A stretch of DNA of 5,313 nt, from assembly GCA_031290815.1 (NCBI GenBank), contig JAISLO010000286.1:1-5313 (forward strand), given 5' to 3'. Position 1 is the first letter of the stretch. Every line of letters begins with the position of its first letter. A program made the translations under genes and the position numbers. Under the pieces are notes generated by a model, which was not told the origin of the DNA, did no database searches, and saw nothing but the letters and a program-made list of their open reading frames with translations. The stretch comes from Synergistaceae bacterium (GTDB taxonomy: Bacteria > Synergistota > Synergistia > Synergistales > Synergistaceae). Positions 1-5,313 of the stretch are shown here, piece after piece.

Positions 1-714
1 CCGGCGGACAAAGGATTCGTCGAAAATTCGCTCGGAAGGCGATATGATCTGGCAGATGCCGTCTTCCTCGGAGAAGGTCCTGATGGAGTGGTGTACGTGG
101 ATGACGATATACCTGTAAAGAAAGACGATCCCGACTGGTCGTTCTGCGTCGGGCACATCATCCACGGCGACCGTCCAAACCTCGACAAGGGCAGCCCGGT
201 CATTCTCCAGGTGGACAACAGTTACAGGTTCAAGCTCTCCCGCGCGCACTCGGCCTCTCACGTCATGTCGTTCGCCCTCAACAAGTCGTTGGTCCCGAGA
301 TGGCGGCGTGGGTTTCCGCTCGTCGACGACATGGGAAGCCCGAACTTTGACGCCGCGGCAATAGAGAAATCCGTCATCTCCCCGTTGCTGAGCACCGATT
401 GCTATCGTCTCGGAAGATCTCTGAGGAGGCGGGGCTTTACGATCGAAGGGCTGAAGGACGACATCGGATTTCACGAAAAAGAGATAAACCGGCTGATCGA
501 TGAGTGGCTGCAAAATGACTCGCCCGTCTCCATCAAATCGGATGGGGATCACCTGACCTCTGACAAATACTGGAGCGCTGTCCTCGGCGGAGTCGAAGTC
601 GGGATGCGGTGCGGCGGGACGCACGTTTCAAGGTTGTCCGAAATCGGAACGATAATTGTAAATCTCGATATTCAAGATGATGAGACTTTGATAATCACGA
701 CTAGCGTGAGATAA
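1..714 (+). CDS. alaX: AlaX-type alanyl-tRNA editing hydrolase, 5' end outside window
   Basis: Stand-alone relatives of the alanyl-tRNA synthetase editing domain hydrolyse mischarged tRNA(Ala) (Ser- or Gly-tRNA(Ala)) in the cytoplasm. The frame is open from base 1 and gives 237 codons. Both halves of the zinc/catalytic signature are present: HSASH (H83 and H87, counted from base 1) and CGGTH (C204 and H208). The first visible residues, PADKG, fit the end of the conserved GGGQPxDxG motif of this superfamily, so only a few tens of N-terminal residues are missing. The GTG codons at 88 and 91 are not credible starts, because homologous sequence continues upstream. Between the two motifs is a rather long stretch (about residues 105-160) before the usual helix and 'pV' segment, so the exact subfamily is uncertain. 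Its stop is 40 bp before the next gene. The family call is firm; the preference for Ser versus Gly cannot be read from the sequence. Confidence 0.88.
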   Translation, partial: PADKGFVENSLGRRYDLADAVFLGEGPDGVVYVDDDIPVKKDDPDWSFCVGHIIHGDRPNLDKGSPVILQVDNSYRFKLSRAHSASHVMSFALNKSLVPRWRRGFPLVDDMGSPNFDAAAIEKSVISPLLSTDCYRLGRSLRRRGFTIEGLKDDIGFHEKEINRLIDEWLQNDSPVSIKSDGDHLTSDKYWSAVLGGVEVGMRCGGTHVSRLSEIGTIIVNLDIQDDETLIITTSVR

Positions 715-715
715 T
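688..715 (+). promoter_or_regulatory. Candidate sigma70 promoter for the zapB-like/zapA/cvpA/mutS2 operon
   Basis: TTGATA at 688-693 and GATAAT at 710-715 are separated by 16 bp, and each matches its consensus at 5 of 6 positions. TG at 707-708, one base before the -10 box, makes it an extended -10 element. Transcription would start near 722, about 33 bases before the ATG at 755. The -10 box covers the stop codon of alaX, so the downstream genes could be transcribed independently as well as by read-through. This is a pattern match only. Confidence 0.55.
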
Positions 716-741
716 ACTGTGAAAGTTGAAAACAACACTTC

Positions 742-747
742 GGGAGG
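742..747 (+). promoter_or_regulatory. Shine-Dalgarno site fixing the start of the zapB-like gene
   Basis: GGGAGG lies 7 bases before the ATG at 755, which is ideal spacing. No comparable site precedes the in-frame GTG at 719, and that GTG would lie upstream of the predicted transcription start. The site therefore decides for the ATG at 755. Confidence 0.8.
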
Positions 748-754
748 TCTGGTC

Positions 755-1066
755 ATGATAGAAAAAATAGCCGAGGTCAACGGCATAGTTGAAAAGCTGG
801 AGGAGCTGGTTAAGGCTCTCCTGGACGAGAGAAACGCCGCGGTCAGCGAGGCCGCGGGGCTCAAGAAAAGCCTCGACGACCGGGAGATGGAGTTGCTGCA
901 GCTCGATGAGGAGCTCAGGAGCGAGACCAAAAGATTCGAGGATGAGCTGGCCCGGCTGAATCAGGAGCGAGCGGAGATAGAGACGCGTTTTGACGAACTG
1001 GCGTCGCGAGTCAGGGCGCTCTTGCCCCTGCTTCCGGAATACAAACGCGAGGCGAGCAGCGAGTAA
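755..1066 (+). CDS. Small coiled-coil protein, ZapB-like cell division factor
   Basis: The gene encodes 103 residues and is acidic and almost wholly helical. Heptad-like spacing of Leu/Ile/Val with Glu/Lys/Arg runs from about residue 3 to 95, broken only near the C-terminal LLPLLPEY. There is no signal peptide or membrane segment, so the product should be cytoplasmic. ZapB is a short, nearly all coiled-coil protein that joins the Z-ring through ZapA. Size, composition and position 32 bp upstream of zapA support the same role here, but coiled-coil similarity alone is weak evidence of homology. The start is the ATG at 755 (GGGAGG, 7-base spacing) rather than the GTG at 719. The gene is the first of the probable operon driven by the promoter at 688-715. 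An unrelated coiled-coil scaffold would be the main alternative. Confidence 0.72.
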   Translation: MIEKIAEVNGIVEKLEELVKALLDERNAAVSEAAGLKKSLDDREMELLQLDEELRSETKRFEDELARLNQERAEIETRFDELASRVRALLPLLPEYKREASSE

Positions 1067-1098
1067 GATCCTCCGAAACCGCAGAGAAGGGCGAGCAG

Positions 1099-1371
1099 AT
1101 GGGAAGAAGACGATCCGTGTCACTGCTGATTGGCAAAAAATCGTATAACCTCATAACATCGATGAGCGACGACAAGCTGAAAAAGGTTTACGATCTGCTG
1201 CGCGACGTGATGGCAAACACGGACTCCGGGCTGGAGCAGGATGAATGGCTGTTCATCGCTTGCATGACCCTGGCGAGCGAGCTGACCTCTATTTCCGATC
1301 GCATGAGAGACATCCTGTTGGAAGCGGAGCCGGGGAGATGCGCTGAAAAGGCTGGAGACGGGTCCCTATGA
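1099..1371 (+). CDS. zapA: ZapA-family cell division protein
   Basis: ZapA binds FtsZ directly and bundles protofilaments at the Z-ring in the cytoplasm. The 90-residue product has the family layout. An N-terminal beta segment, VSLLIGKKSYNL (residues 7-18), is followed by a helix with DDKLKKVYDLLRDVM (24-38). A second, long helix holds the conserved stretch equivalent to 'LAALNLADEL', here FIACMTLASELTSI (52-65). The length fits the short Gram-positive-type ZapA. The start ATG has GAAGGG seven bases upstream (1086-1091). The stop overlaps the cvpA start as ATGA, so the two are probably translationally coupled. The neighbours (ZapB-like protein upstream, cvpA and mutS2 downstream) match the known zapA-cvpA-mutS2 neighbourhood. 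The C-terminal 15 residues look unstructured. Sequence similarity is modest, as is usual in this family; the gene order raises confidence. Confidence 0.83.
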   Translation: MGRRRSVSLLIGKKSYNLITSMSDDKLKKVYDLLRDVMANTDSGLEQDEWLFIACMTLASELTSISDRMRDILLEAEPGRCAEKAGDGSL

Positions 1372-2015
1372 GCTTGACGGATATAATCCTTCTGTTGATA
1401 GCCAGTTATTTCATAGTCCGGGGTATATTGAAGGGCTTTTCTGGCGAGGCCATATCCCTTGTCAGCGTATTCGGCGGCGCATTCTGCGCGCTGCGCTTTC
1501 ACCCCATCGTCTCGCTGCGTCTCGCGAAGTTTTTGGGGCTGGCCCCAGCGGTATCGGACATGGTGTCGATGACAGGCATCTTTGCCGCCGTCTGCTTTGC
1601 GTGTCATCTCTTCGACAAGGGCCTCAAGCGGGCGCTCGACACCACGAGTCTGACGTGGATGGACAAGACATTCGGGGCAATCGCCGGTTTCCTCAAGGTG
1701 TACGTCATAGCCATGTTCCTTCTCGTGGGCGGGATGCTCCTAGCCCCGGTCGCGGGCGACGCATGGGTGAAGGGAAGCCGTGTGCTGACCGCCGCGGCAA
1801 AGACGTGGCCGATTGTAAGCCCCCTGTTGGACAGAGCCGGATTGATCCCCGACCTCGCCGATTTTCAGCGCGACGTCAGGGATTATATCTTGGAGCAGGC
1901 AGGGAGAGACGTCTTAGGCGCTTGGGGCGAGGCGCTGGAGAGTTCCGAAGAGGGCCTGTCGGACAGATGGGAGTCCATTGAGAACATTACCGGACTGAAA
2001 AAAAATAAAAACTGA
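1368..2015 (+). CDS. cvpA: CvpA-family integral membrane protein
   Basis: CvpA proteins are inner-membrane proteins named for colicin V production. Their wider role appears to be in envelope homeostasis, and no biochemical activity is firmly known. The product has 215 residues with four likely membrane segments at about 3-18, 26-43, 63-82 and 102-126. Two family hallmarks are visible: VRGILKGFSGE (17-27) after the first segment, and WMDKTFGAIAGFLK (97-110) leading into the fourth. The part after residue 130 is soluble and ends in an acidic, then lysine/asparagine-rich tail, making the protein longer than the usual 160-180 residues. The start ATG overlaps the zapA stop (ATGA), with GGAG at 1354-1357, 10 bases upstream. 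The stop overlaps the mutS2 start (TGATG). In Bacillus, polX lies between cvpA and mutS2; here it is absent. Confidence 0.88.
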   Translation: MSLTDIILLLIASYFIVRGILKGFSGEAISLVSVFGGAFCALRFHPIVSLRLAKFLGLAPAVSDMVSMTGIFAAVCFACHLFDKGLKRALDTTSLTWMDKTFGAIAGFLKVYVIAMFLLVGGMLLAPVAGDAWVKGSRVLTAAAKTWPIVSPLLDRAGLIPDLADFQRDVRDYILEQAGRDVLGAWGEALESSEEGLSDRWESIENITGLKKNKN

Positions 2016-2017
2016 TG
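1998..2017 (+). promoter_or_regulatory. cvpA/mutS2 stop-start overlap without Shine-Dalgarno
   Basis: The cvpA stop TGA (2013-2015) and the mutS2 ATG (2015-2017) share one base. The preceding bases are nearly all A (A8 at 1998-2005, then TAAAAA), with no G-rich ribosome binding site. This suggests that mutS2 is translated mainly by termination-reinitiation of ribosomes leaving cvpA, perhaps aided by the unstructured A-rich leader. The overlap is seen directly; the coupling is inferred. Confidence 0.6.
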
Positions 2018-4423
2018 AACATAGACCCTTCAACATATGAAGCCCTAGAAATCCCAAACATCCTCAACATAATAAGACGGGACTGCCGAAGCGATCTGGG
2101 CGCGCTTGCGATGTCGAAGATGATGCCCGCGCGAGACCCAGGGGAGCTCGCTCAGCGTCACGAGCTCTTCCGATCGATAGAGGAATACCGAGATATGAGG
2201 GGCGAGCTGCCGTGGAATTTCAGGCTCTCGTCCGTTGGTCCGACGCTGGAGGACGCGAAGTCGTCCGGGATGCTCATCGGGGAGGAACTGCTGAGGATAC
2301 GAAGGCTTTTGGAGGGCTCAGCCCGGATCAAGGATGTTCTAGTCGCAGCCAGGCCGGAGTGGCCGGTATTTTCGCTGCTCATCAAGGATCTGAGGGATTT
2401 TTCCTCGGAGATCGAGGCCCTGTCTGTGATCGACGACGACGGCCGCCTGTTCGACCGCGCTTCGGACCGGCTGAGGCGTTTGAGAGAGGACATGAGGAAA
2501 ATACGCGACCGGATTCGCGCGAAGGGACGCGGGATACTCTCGGACCCATCCCTGTCATCGATGTTGCAGGAGAGGGTGCTGACGCTCCGAAACGGGAGGC
2601 ACGCGGTGCTCGTGCGGCAGGATGCGATTTCGGGCTTTCCCGGCCTTGTCATGGACCGATCCGGCTCAGGAAACAGCGTCTATATGGAACCGCACGCCCT
2701 GGTCGGATTGAACAACGAACACGCGGTCTGCGCGGAGAGCGAGAACGCGGAGGAACGCCGGATCCTCCACGCCCTGACGGAGCGGATGCTGTCCCGCGAG
2801 GCCGGAATAATCGACGCGGAGGCTGTGTTGGGAAGGATAGACATGTTCTACGCGATGTCCGAGAAGATAAGGCGAGACAAGTGGCGTATGCCCATGCTCA
2901 CGGCGTCGCCGTCGTTTCGCTTCCACATGGCCAGGCACCCGCTCCTCGGCGAGTCGGCGACCCCGATAGACATATCGTGCGGCGAAAAATTCCGCATTCT
3001 CGTCATCACCGGTCCGAACACGGGCGGAAAGACGGTCGCCCTGAAGACGGCCGGGGTGTGCGTCTGCCTCGGGTGGCTTGGCTGCCCGATTCCAGCGGAG
3101 GAGGACTCCGTCCTGGGCGTCATAGACGACATATACAGCGATATAGGGGACGAACAGAGCATAGAGCAGAACCTGTCGACGTTCAGCGCCCACGTGTCTC
3201 AGATAACCAAGATACTGAGCCGGGCCGGGGAGAGGTCCGTCGTGCTGTTGGATGAGCTTGGCTCCGGGACGGACCCGGAGGAAGGCGCGGCTTTGGGCAT
3301 AGCGATACTGGACTGGCTGGAGGGGAAGAAGTCGCTCGTGCTCGCCACGACGCATCACAACCCAATCAAGCGTTACGCTCTGTCATCCCCCGGCGTCGAG
3401 TCGGCCTCGGTCGAGTTCAACGTGAACACGCTCTCACCGACGTACCGTCTGCTCATAGGAATCCCCGGCAGGAGCAACGCCCTGCTCATCGCCGGAAAAC
3501 TGGGGATGCCGAGGTCCGTCCTGGAGAGGGCGAGGAGCGCCCTTCATCACAGGGAGGCTTCGATGGAGGACATAATCGGTGAACTCCAGGAGAAGCGGAC
3601 GGCCATAGAGCGCGAGAGCATGGAGCTCGAGGCCATGAAGGACAGCCTCGGCGCGATGAGAAGGGACTACGAGAGACAACTGGCAGAGTTCACCGAGAAA
3701 CGCGACAGACTGCTTGCCGACGCGGACAAAAAGGCCCTCGGCATAGTCGAGAACGCTGAGAACTCGGCGAAGTCCCTGATAAAAACCATAGACGCGGAGG
3801 CGCGGTCGGCGGCTCGGCGCAAGCTGGAGCGAACCAAGAAACACTTCGGCATGATAAAGGAGCAGGCTGAGAGCCGCGAGGAAGAGCGGCTGGAACGCGC
3901 CTACGCTCCTGATGAGAAGCCGCTTGAAGTCGGCGGCAGCGTGGTGGTCATAGGGACGTCGACCGTCGGCGAGCTCGAAGCTATAGAGGGGGACAAGGCA
4001 ACGATAATCGCCGGCGCGGCGCGGCTGGAGCTCCCCTTGAAGATGCTGCGGTCCGCTGACAGGGAGGAAAACCGGAGAGAGAAACGCGCCCAGAGGGCGG
4101 GCAGAAAGAAGGGCATCACCATCGCGATGCGGGAGGGACCGGCGGTCAGAATAATCCCGCCTCCGCCGCCTACAGGCGTTCCAAGCTCCATAATGATACG
4201 CGGCATGACGCTCGACGAGGCGATTCCGCTGGCGAGCCAGTACCTGGACAGGGCTTACAGGGCCGGGTACGGTGAGGTGTCGATAATTCACGGCAGGGGG
4301 GAGGGAATCCTCAGACGAGAGGTTCACTCCCTTTGCGGAAGCCTCCCATACGTGGAGAGCTTCAGGCTGGGAGAGACTGGCGAGGGAGGCTTCGGCGTCA
4401 CTATAGTGAGGTTCAGGACATAA
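2015..4423 (+). CDS. mutS2: MutS2: MutS-like ATPase with C-terminal Smr domain
   Basis: MutS2 is a homodimeric ATPase without the mismatch-binding domain of MutS. It has been linked to suppression of recombination and, in Bacillus subtilis, to rescue of collided ribosomes. The 802 residues are full length. They comprise an N-terminal helical core starting at TYEALEI, the ATPase with Walker A GPNTGGKT (333-340), SDIGDEQSIEQNLSTFSAH (375-393), Walker B VVLLDELGSGTD (409-420, D413/E414) and the TTHH switch (445-448). A charged coiled coil (about 515-635) follows, then a small beta domain (638-680), a basic linker with five prolines (715-719) and the Smr domain (725-802, HGRGEG at 759-764). The usual Smr LDLRG motif reads IMIRG (726-730), so its Asp is missing. 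The ATG overlaps the cvpA stop and has no Shine-Dalgarno; the N-terminus fits the family. The gene ends 3 bp from a convergent gene. Confidence 0.97.
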   Translation: MNIDPSTYEALEIPNILNIIRRDCRSDLGALAMSKMMPARDPGELAQRHELFRSIEEYRDMRGELPWNFRLSSVGPTLEDAKSSGMLIGEELLRIRRLLEGSARIKDVLVAARPEWPVFSLLIKDLRDFSSEIEALSVIDDDGRLFDRASDRLRRLREDMRKIRDRIRAKGRGILSDPSLSSMLQERVLTLRNGRHAVLVRQDAISGFPGLVMDRSGSGNSVYMEPHALVGLNNEHAVCAESENAEERRILHALTERMLSREAGIIDAEAVLGRIDMFYAMSEKIRRDKWRMPMLTASPSFRFHMARHPLLGESATPIDISCGEKFRILVITGPNTGGKTVALKTAGVCVCLGWLGCPIPAEEDSVLGVIDDIYSDIGDEQSIEQNLSTFSAHVSQITKILSRAGERSVVLLDELGSGTDPEEGAALGIAILDWLEGKKSLVLATTHHNPIKRYALSSPGVESASVEFNVNTLSPTYRLLIGIPGRSNALLIAGKLGMPRSVLERARSALHHREASMEDIIGELQEKRTAIERESMELEAMKDSLGAMRRDYERQLAEFTEKRDRLLADADKKALGIVENAENSAKSLIKTIDAEARSAARRKLERTKKHFGMIKEQAESREEERLERAYAPDEKPLEVGGSVVVIGTSTVGELEAIEGDKATIIAGAARLELPLKMLRSADREENRREKRAQRAGRKKGITIAMREGPAVRIIPPPPPTGVPSSIMIRGMTLDEAIPLASQYLDRAYRAGYGEVSIIHGRGEGILRREVHSLCGSLPYVESFRLGETGEGGFGVTIVRFRT

Positions 4424-4426
4424 TCA

Positions 4427-4972
4427 TCAGATCGTGTCACGGATGACGTCCTTCTCGACTATCCACAGCTTCATTCCCGGCTTGATGTACTTGCAGAGTT
4501 CGATTATGTCCTTGTTCTTGAGGCGGACGCAGCCATGCGTCACGCGCCGCCCGATTGAACCGGGGGCGTTCGTGCCGTGAATGGCTATTTGCCATGGATT
4601 GTAAAATGAGATGAGTTTAGCGCCATAGGCCCCTTTTTGTGGATCTCCCGGCTCTCCGAACCACTTCGGATCGTATACGAGCTGGGAAGCGTCTTCAACG
4701 ACCCTCCAGATCTTGAAAACGCCGGCTGGGGTAATCAGGTCGGTGCGCGTTTTCTGCTTTCCCTCCCCCCTGCCTATCGCTATCGGATATTTTTTCAGCA
4801 CCTCGCCTGTCCCCTTGCAGAGATAGAGGCGAAGCTTGTTCTTGTCTATTTTGACCCACATCTCCCCTGCTTTGGGGCTGAACTTTTGATCGACGGCCCC
4901 TGCCTGCGCCTGCGTATTCGCCGCGCAGAGGAGCGAGAAAAAAAACACGATCAGAGCCGCAATATATTTCAT
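4427..4972 (-). CDS. Exported L,D-transpeptidase (YkuD/ErfK family)
   Basis: YkuD enzymes make 3-3 peptidoglycan cross-links, or attach proteins to peptidoglycan, through a catalytic cysteine in the periplasm. Of the 181 residues, 1-24 form a signal peptide (MK, hydrophobic core IAALIVFFFSLL, cleavage likely after AQA). The YkuD domain fills about 38-173: TPAGVFKI (81-88), the upstream histidine in IHGTNAPGSIG (H132), and the active-site motif THGCVRL (H146, C148, R150). There is no LysM or other peptidoglycan-binding domain. I chose the ATG at 4972 because it puts a classical signal peptide at the N-terminus. An ATG eight codons upstream (4996) has GAGG 10 bases before it and remains possible, although it adds acidic residues and two cysteines. 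The GTG at 5056 is unlikely, as it sits at the predicted transcription start. The substrate (cross-linking or protein anchoring) cannot be decided. Confidence 0.92.
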   Translation of the reverse strand: MKYIAALIVFFFSLLCAANTQAQAGAVDQKFSPKAGEMWVKIDKNKLRLYLCKGTGEVLKKYPIAIGRGEGKQKTRTDLITPAGVFKIWRVVEDASQLVYDPKWFGEPGDPQKGAYGAKLISFYNPWQIAIHGTNAPGSIGRRVTHGCVRLKNKDIIELCKYIKPGMKLWIVEKDVIRDTI

Positions 4973-5060
4973 CTCAGTACAACATTCCCCTTCCATGTCG
5001 TGACAACCTCGCCGCCGTTCGCAAAAAATATGTGCCACAGTCTGCAAAAAACGCACGATA

Positions 5061-5066
5061 ATTATA
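5061..5066 (-). promoter_or_regulatory. Candidate -10 element for the L,D-transpeptidase
   Basis: Read on the - strand, a perfect TATAAT occurs in an AT-rich patch about 90 bases before the chosen start codon. Transcription would begin near 5054. No good -35 box is seen at the right distance; the sequence 17 bases upstream reads GCGTTT. The promoter may be weak, depend on an activator, or be used by another sigma factor. It lies downstream of the hairpin at 5126-5175, as expected for a separate transcription unit. Confidence 0.45.
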
Positions 5067-5125
5067 AAACCAGCCTTTTCTTGAAACGCGTTTTCGTGTC
5101 CTGTCCGCGATGCTGAAGGTCCTTA

Positions 5126-5175
5126 TCACAAGCCGCGAGGAACCAGGATATCGTCAGCTTCCTCACGGCTTGTGA
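5126..5175 (-). terminator. 17-bp hairpin after the partial gene, terminator-like but without U-tract
   Basis: Arms 5126-5142 and 5159-5175 are complementary over 17 bp around a 16-base loop. The only imperfect pair (5136/5165) is a C-A mismatch in + strand RNA but a G-U wobble in - strand RNA, so the structure is better formed in - strand transcripts. It starts 11 bases after the - strand stop codon at 5187-5189, the usual place for a 3'-end hairpin. No U-run follows on the - strand, so it may protect a 3' end or act with Rho rather than as a classical intrinsic terminator. Confidence 0.6.
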
Positions 5176-5186
5176 AGCGGATCTCT

Positions 5187-5313
5187 CTATTTCTTCTTCG
5201 ACAGCTTGCCCAGCTCCACCGTCAGCGGCTTGATCTTGGAGTCAGACGCCGGCTTGGAGAGCGCAGCCTTTGCCTCGGTCGCTTTGCCCCAGTAAGCCTT
5301 GTTCGCGTCCCTG
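5187..5313 (-). CDS. C-terminal end of an unidentified protein, 5' end outside window
   Basis: Only the last 41 codons are inside the window, read on the - strand and ending in TAG at 5187-5189. The segment is rich in Lys and Ala (for example DANKAYWGKATEAKAAL) and ends in LGKLSKKK. This looks like a charged helix followed by a basic tail. A hairpin 11 bases beyond the stop, and codon use like that of the neighbouring genes (mostly G- or C-ending codons), support a real gene end. I do not recognise the family, and cannot say whether the protein is cytoplasmic or exported. The missing upstream sequence would decide. Confidence 0.6.
   Translation of the reverse strand, partial: RDANKAYWGKATEAKAALSKPASDSKIKPLTVELGKLSKKK

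Noticed and set aside
725..736. Small inverted repeat GTTG-AAAA-CAAC in the zapB-like leader
   Set aside because: The stem is only 4 bp, and chance occurrence is likely.
719..754. GTG start at 719 for the ZapB-like gene
   Set aside because: It has no ribosome binding site and lies upstream of the predicted transcription start. The ATG at 755 has GGGAGG at ideal spacing.
1998..2008. Slippage on the A8 run that could fuse cvpA to mutS2
   Set aside because: A -1 shift enters the mutS2 frame but meets TAA at 2006-2008 before the mutS2 ATG, so no fusion protein can result.
2212..3255. 347-codon alternative + strand frame inside mutS2
   Set aside because: It is an overlapping frame of the real gene with a highly charged, low-complexity translation. 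MutS2 motifs are all in the other frame.
3434..4327. 297-codon open frame on the - strand inside mutS2
   Set aside because: It is a shadow of a GC-rich gene: Arg/Pro/His-rich translation, no recognisable domain, no promoter or ribosome binding site seen.
4922..4927. Possible lipoprotein cysteine in the transpeptidase signal peptide (FSLLC, C16)
   Set aside because: The residues before Cys (S-L-L) do not fit a lipobox, and a normal AQA cleavage site follows.
4973..5056. Longer L,D-transpeptidase starting at the GTG at 5056
   Set aside because: It would bury the signal peptide behind 28 residues, and it sits at the expected transcription start of the TATAAT element.
4637..5116. 159-codon + strand frame opposite the L,D-transpeptidase
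   Set aside because: It covers the catalytic-domain gene and its upstream region in antisense and shows no family features.

Overview
The window looks like ordinary chromosomal DNA from a diderm (Gram-negative-type), moderately GC-rich bacterium. The gene order zapA-cvpA-mutS2 is known from Firmicutes and related phyla. MutS2 together with an exported single-domain L,D-transpeptidase, and frequent AGG (Arg) and ATA (Ile) codons in otherwise GC-rich genes, make Synergistota my best guess. This is inference from context and codon usage, not a database match. I see no insertion sequence, prophage, CRISPR array, tRNA or rRNA.

Left part, + strand (1-4423): five genes in one direction. The first is the 3' part of an AlaX-type alanyl-tRNA editing hydrolase (1-714), whose N-terminus lies outside the window. 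A good sigma70-type promoter overlaps its stop codon and should start a second transcript. That transcript carries a small coiled-coil protein of ZapB type (755-1066), ZapA (1099-1371), a CvpA-family membrane protein (1368-2015) and full-length MutS2 (2015-4423). The last three are tightly coupled: zapA/cvpA overlap by ATGA and cvpA/mutS2 by TGATG. The operon joins two probable FtsZ-ring accessory proteins to an envelope protein and a MutS-like ATPase with a C-terminal Smr domain.

Right part, - strand (4427-5313): an exported YkuD-family L,D-transpeptidase (4427-4972) converges on mutS2 with only 3 bp between the stop codons. Upstream of it are a TATAAT promoter element and a 17-bp hairpin. 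The hairpin lies just downstream of the stop codon of a further - strand gene, of which only the last 41 codons are visible (5187-5313).

I found no clearly new system. The most interesting points are the paired zapB-like/zapA genes at the head of the mutS2 operon, the loss of the usual acidic residue in the Smr LDLRG motif of MutS2, a run of five prolines just before that domain, and the lack of a Shine-Dalgarno sequence for mutS2.
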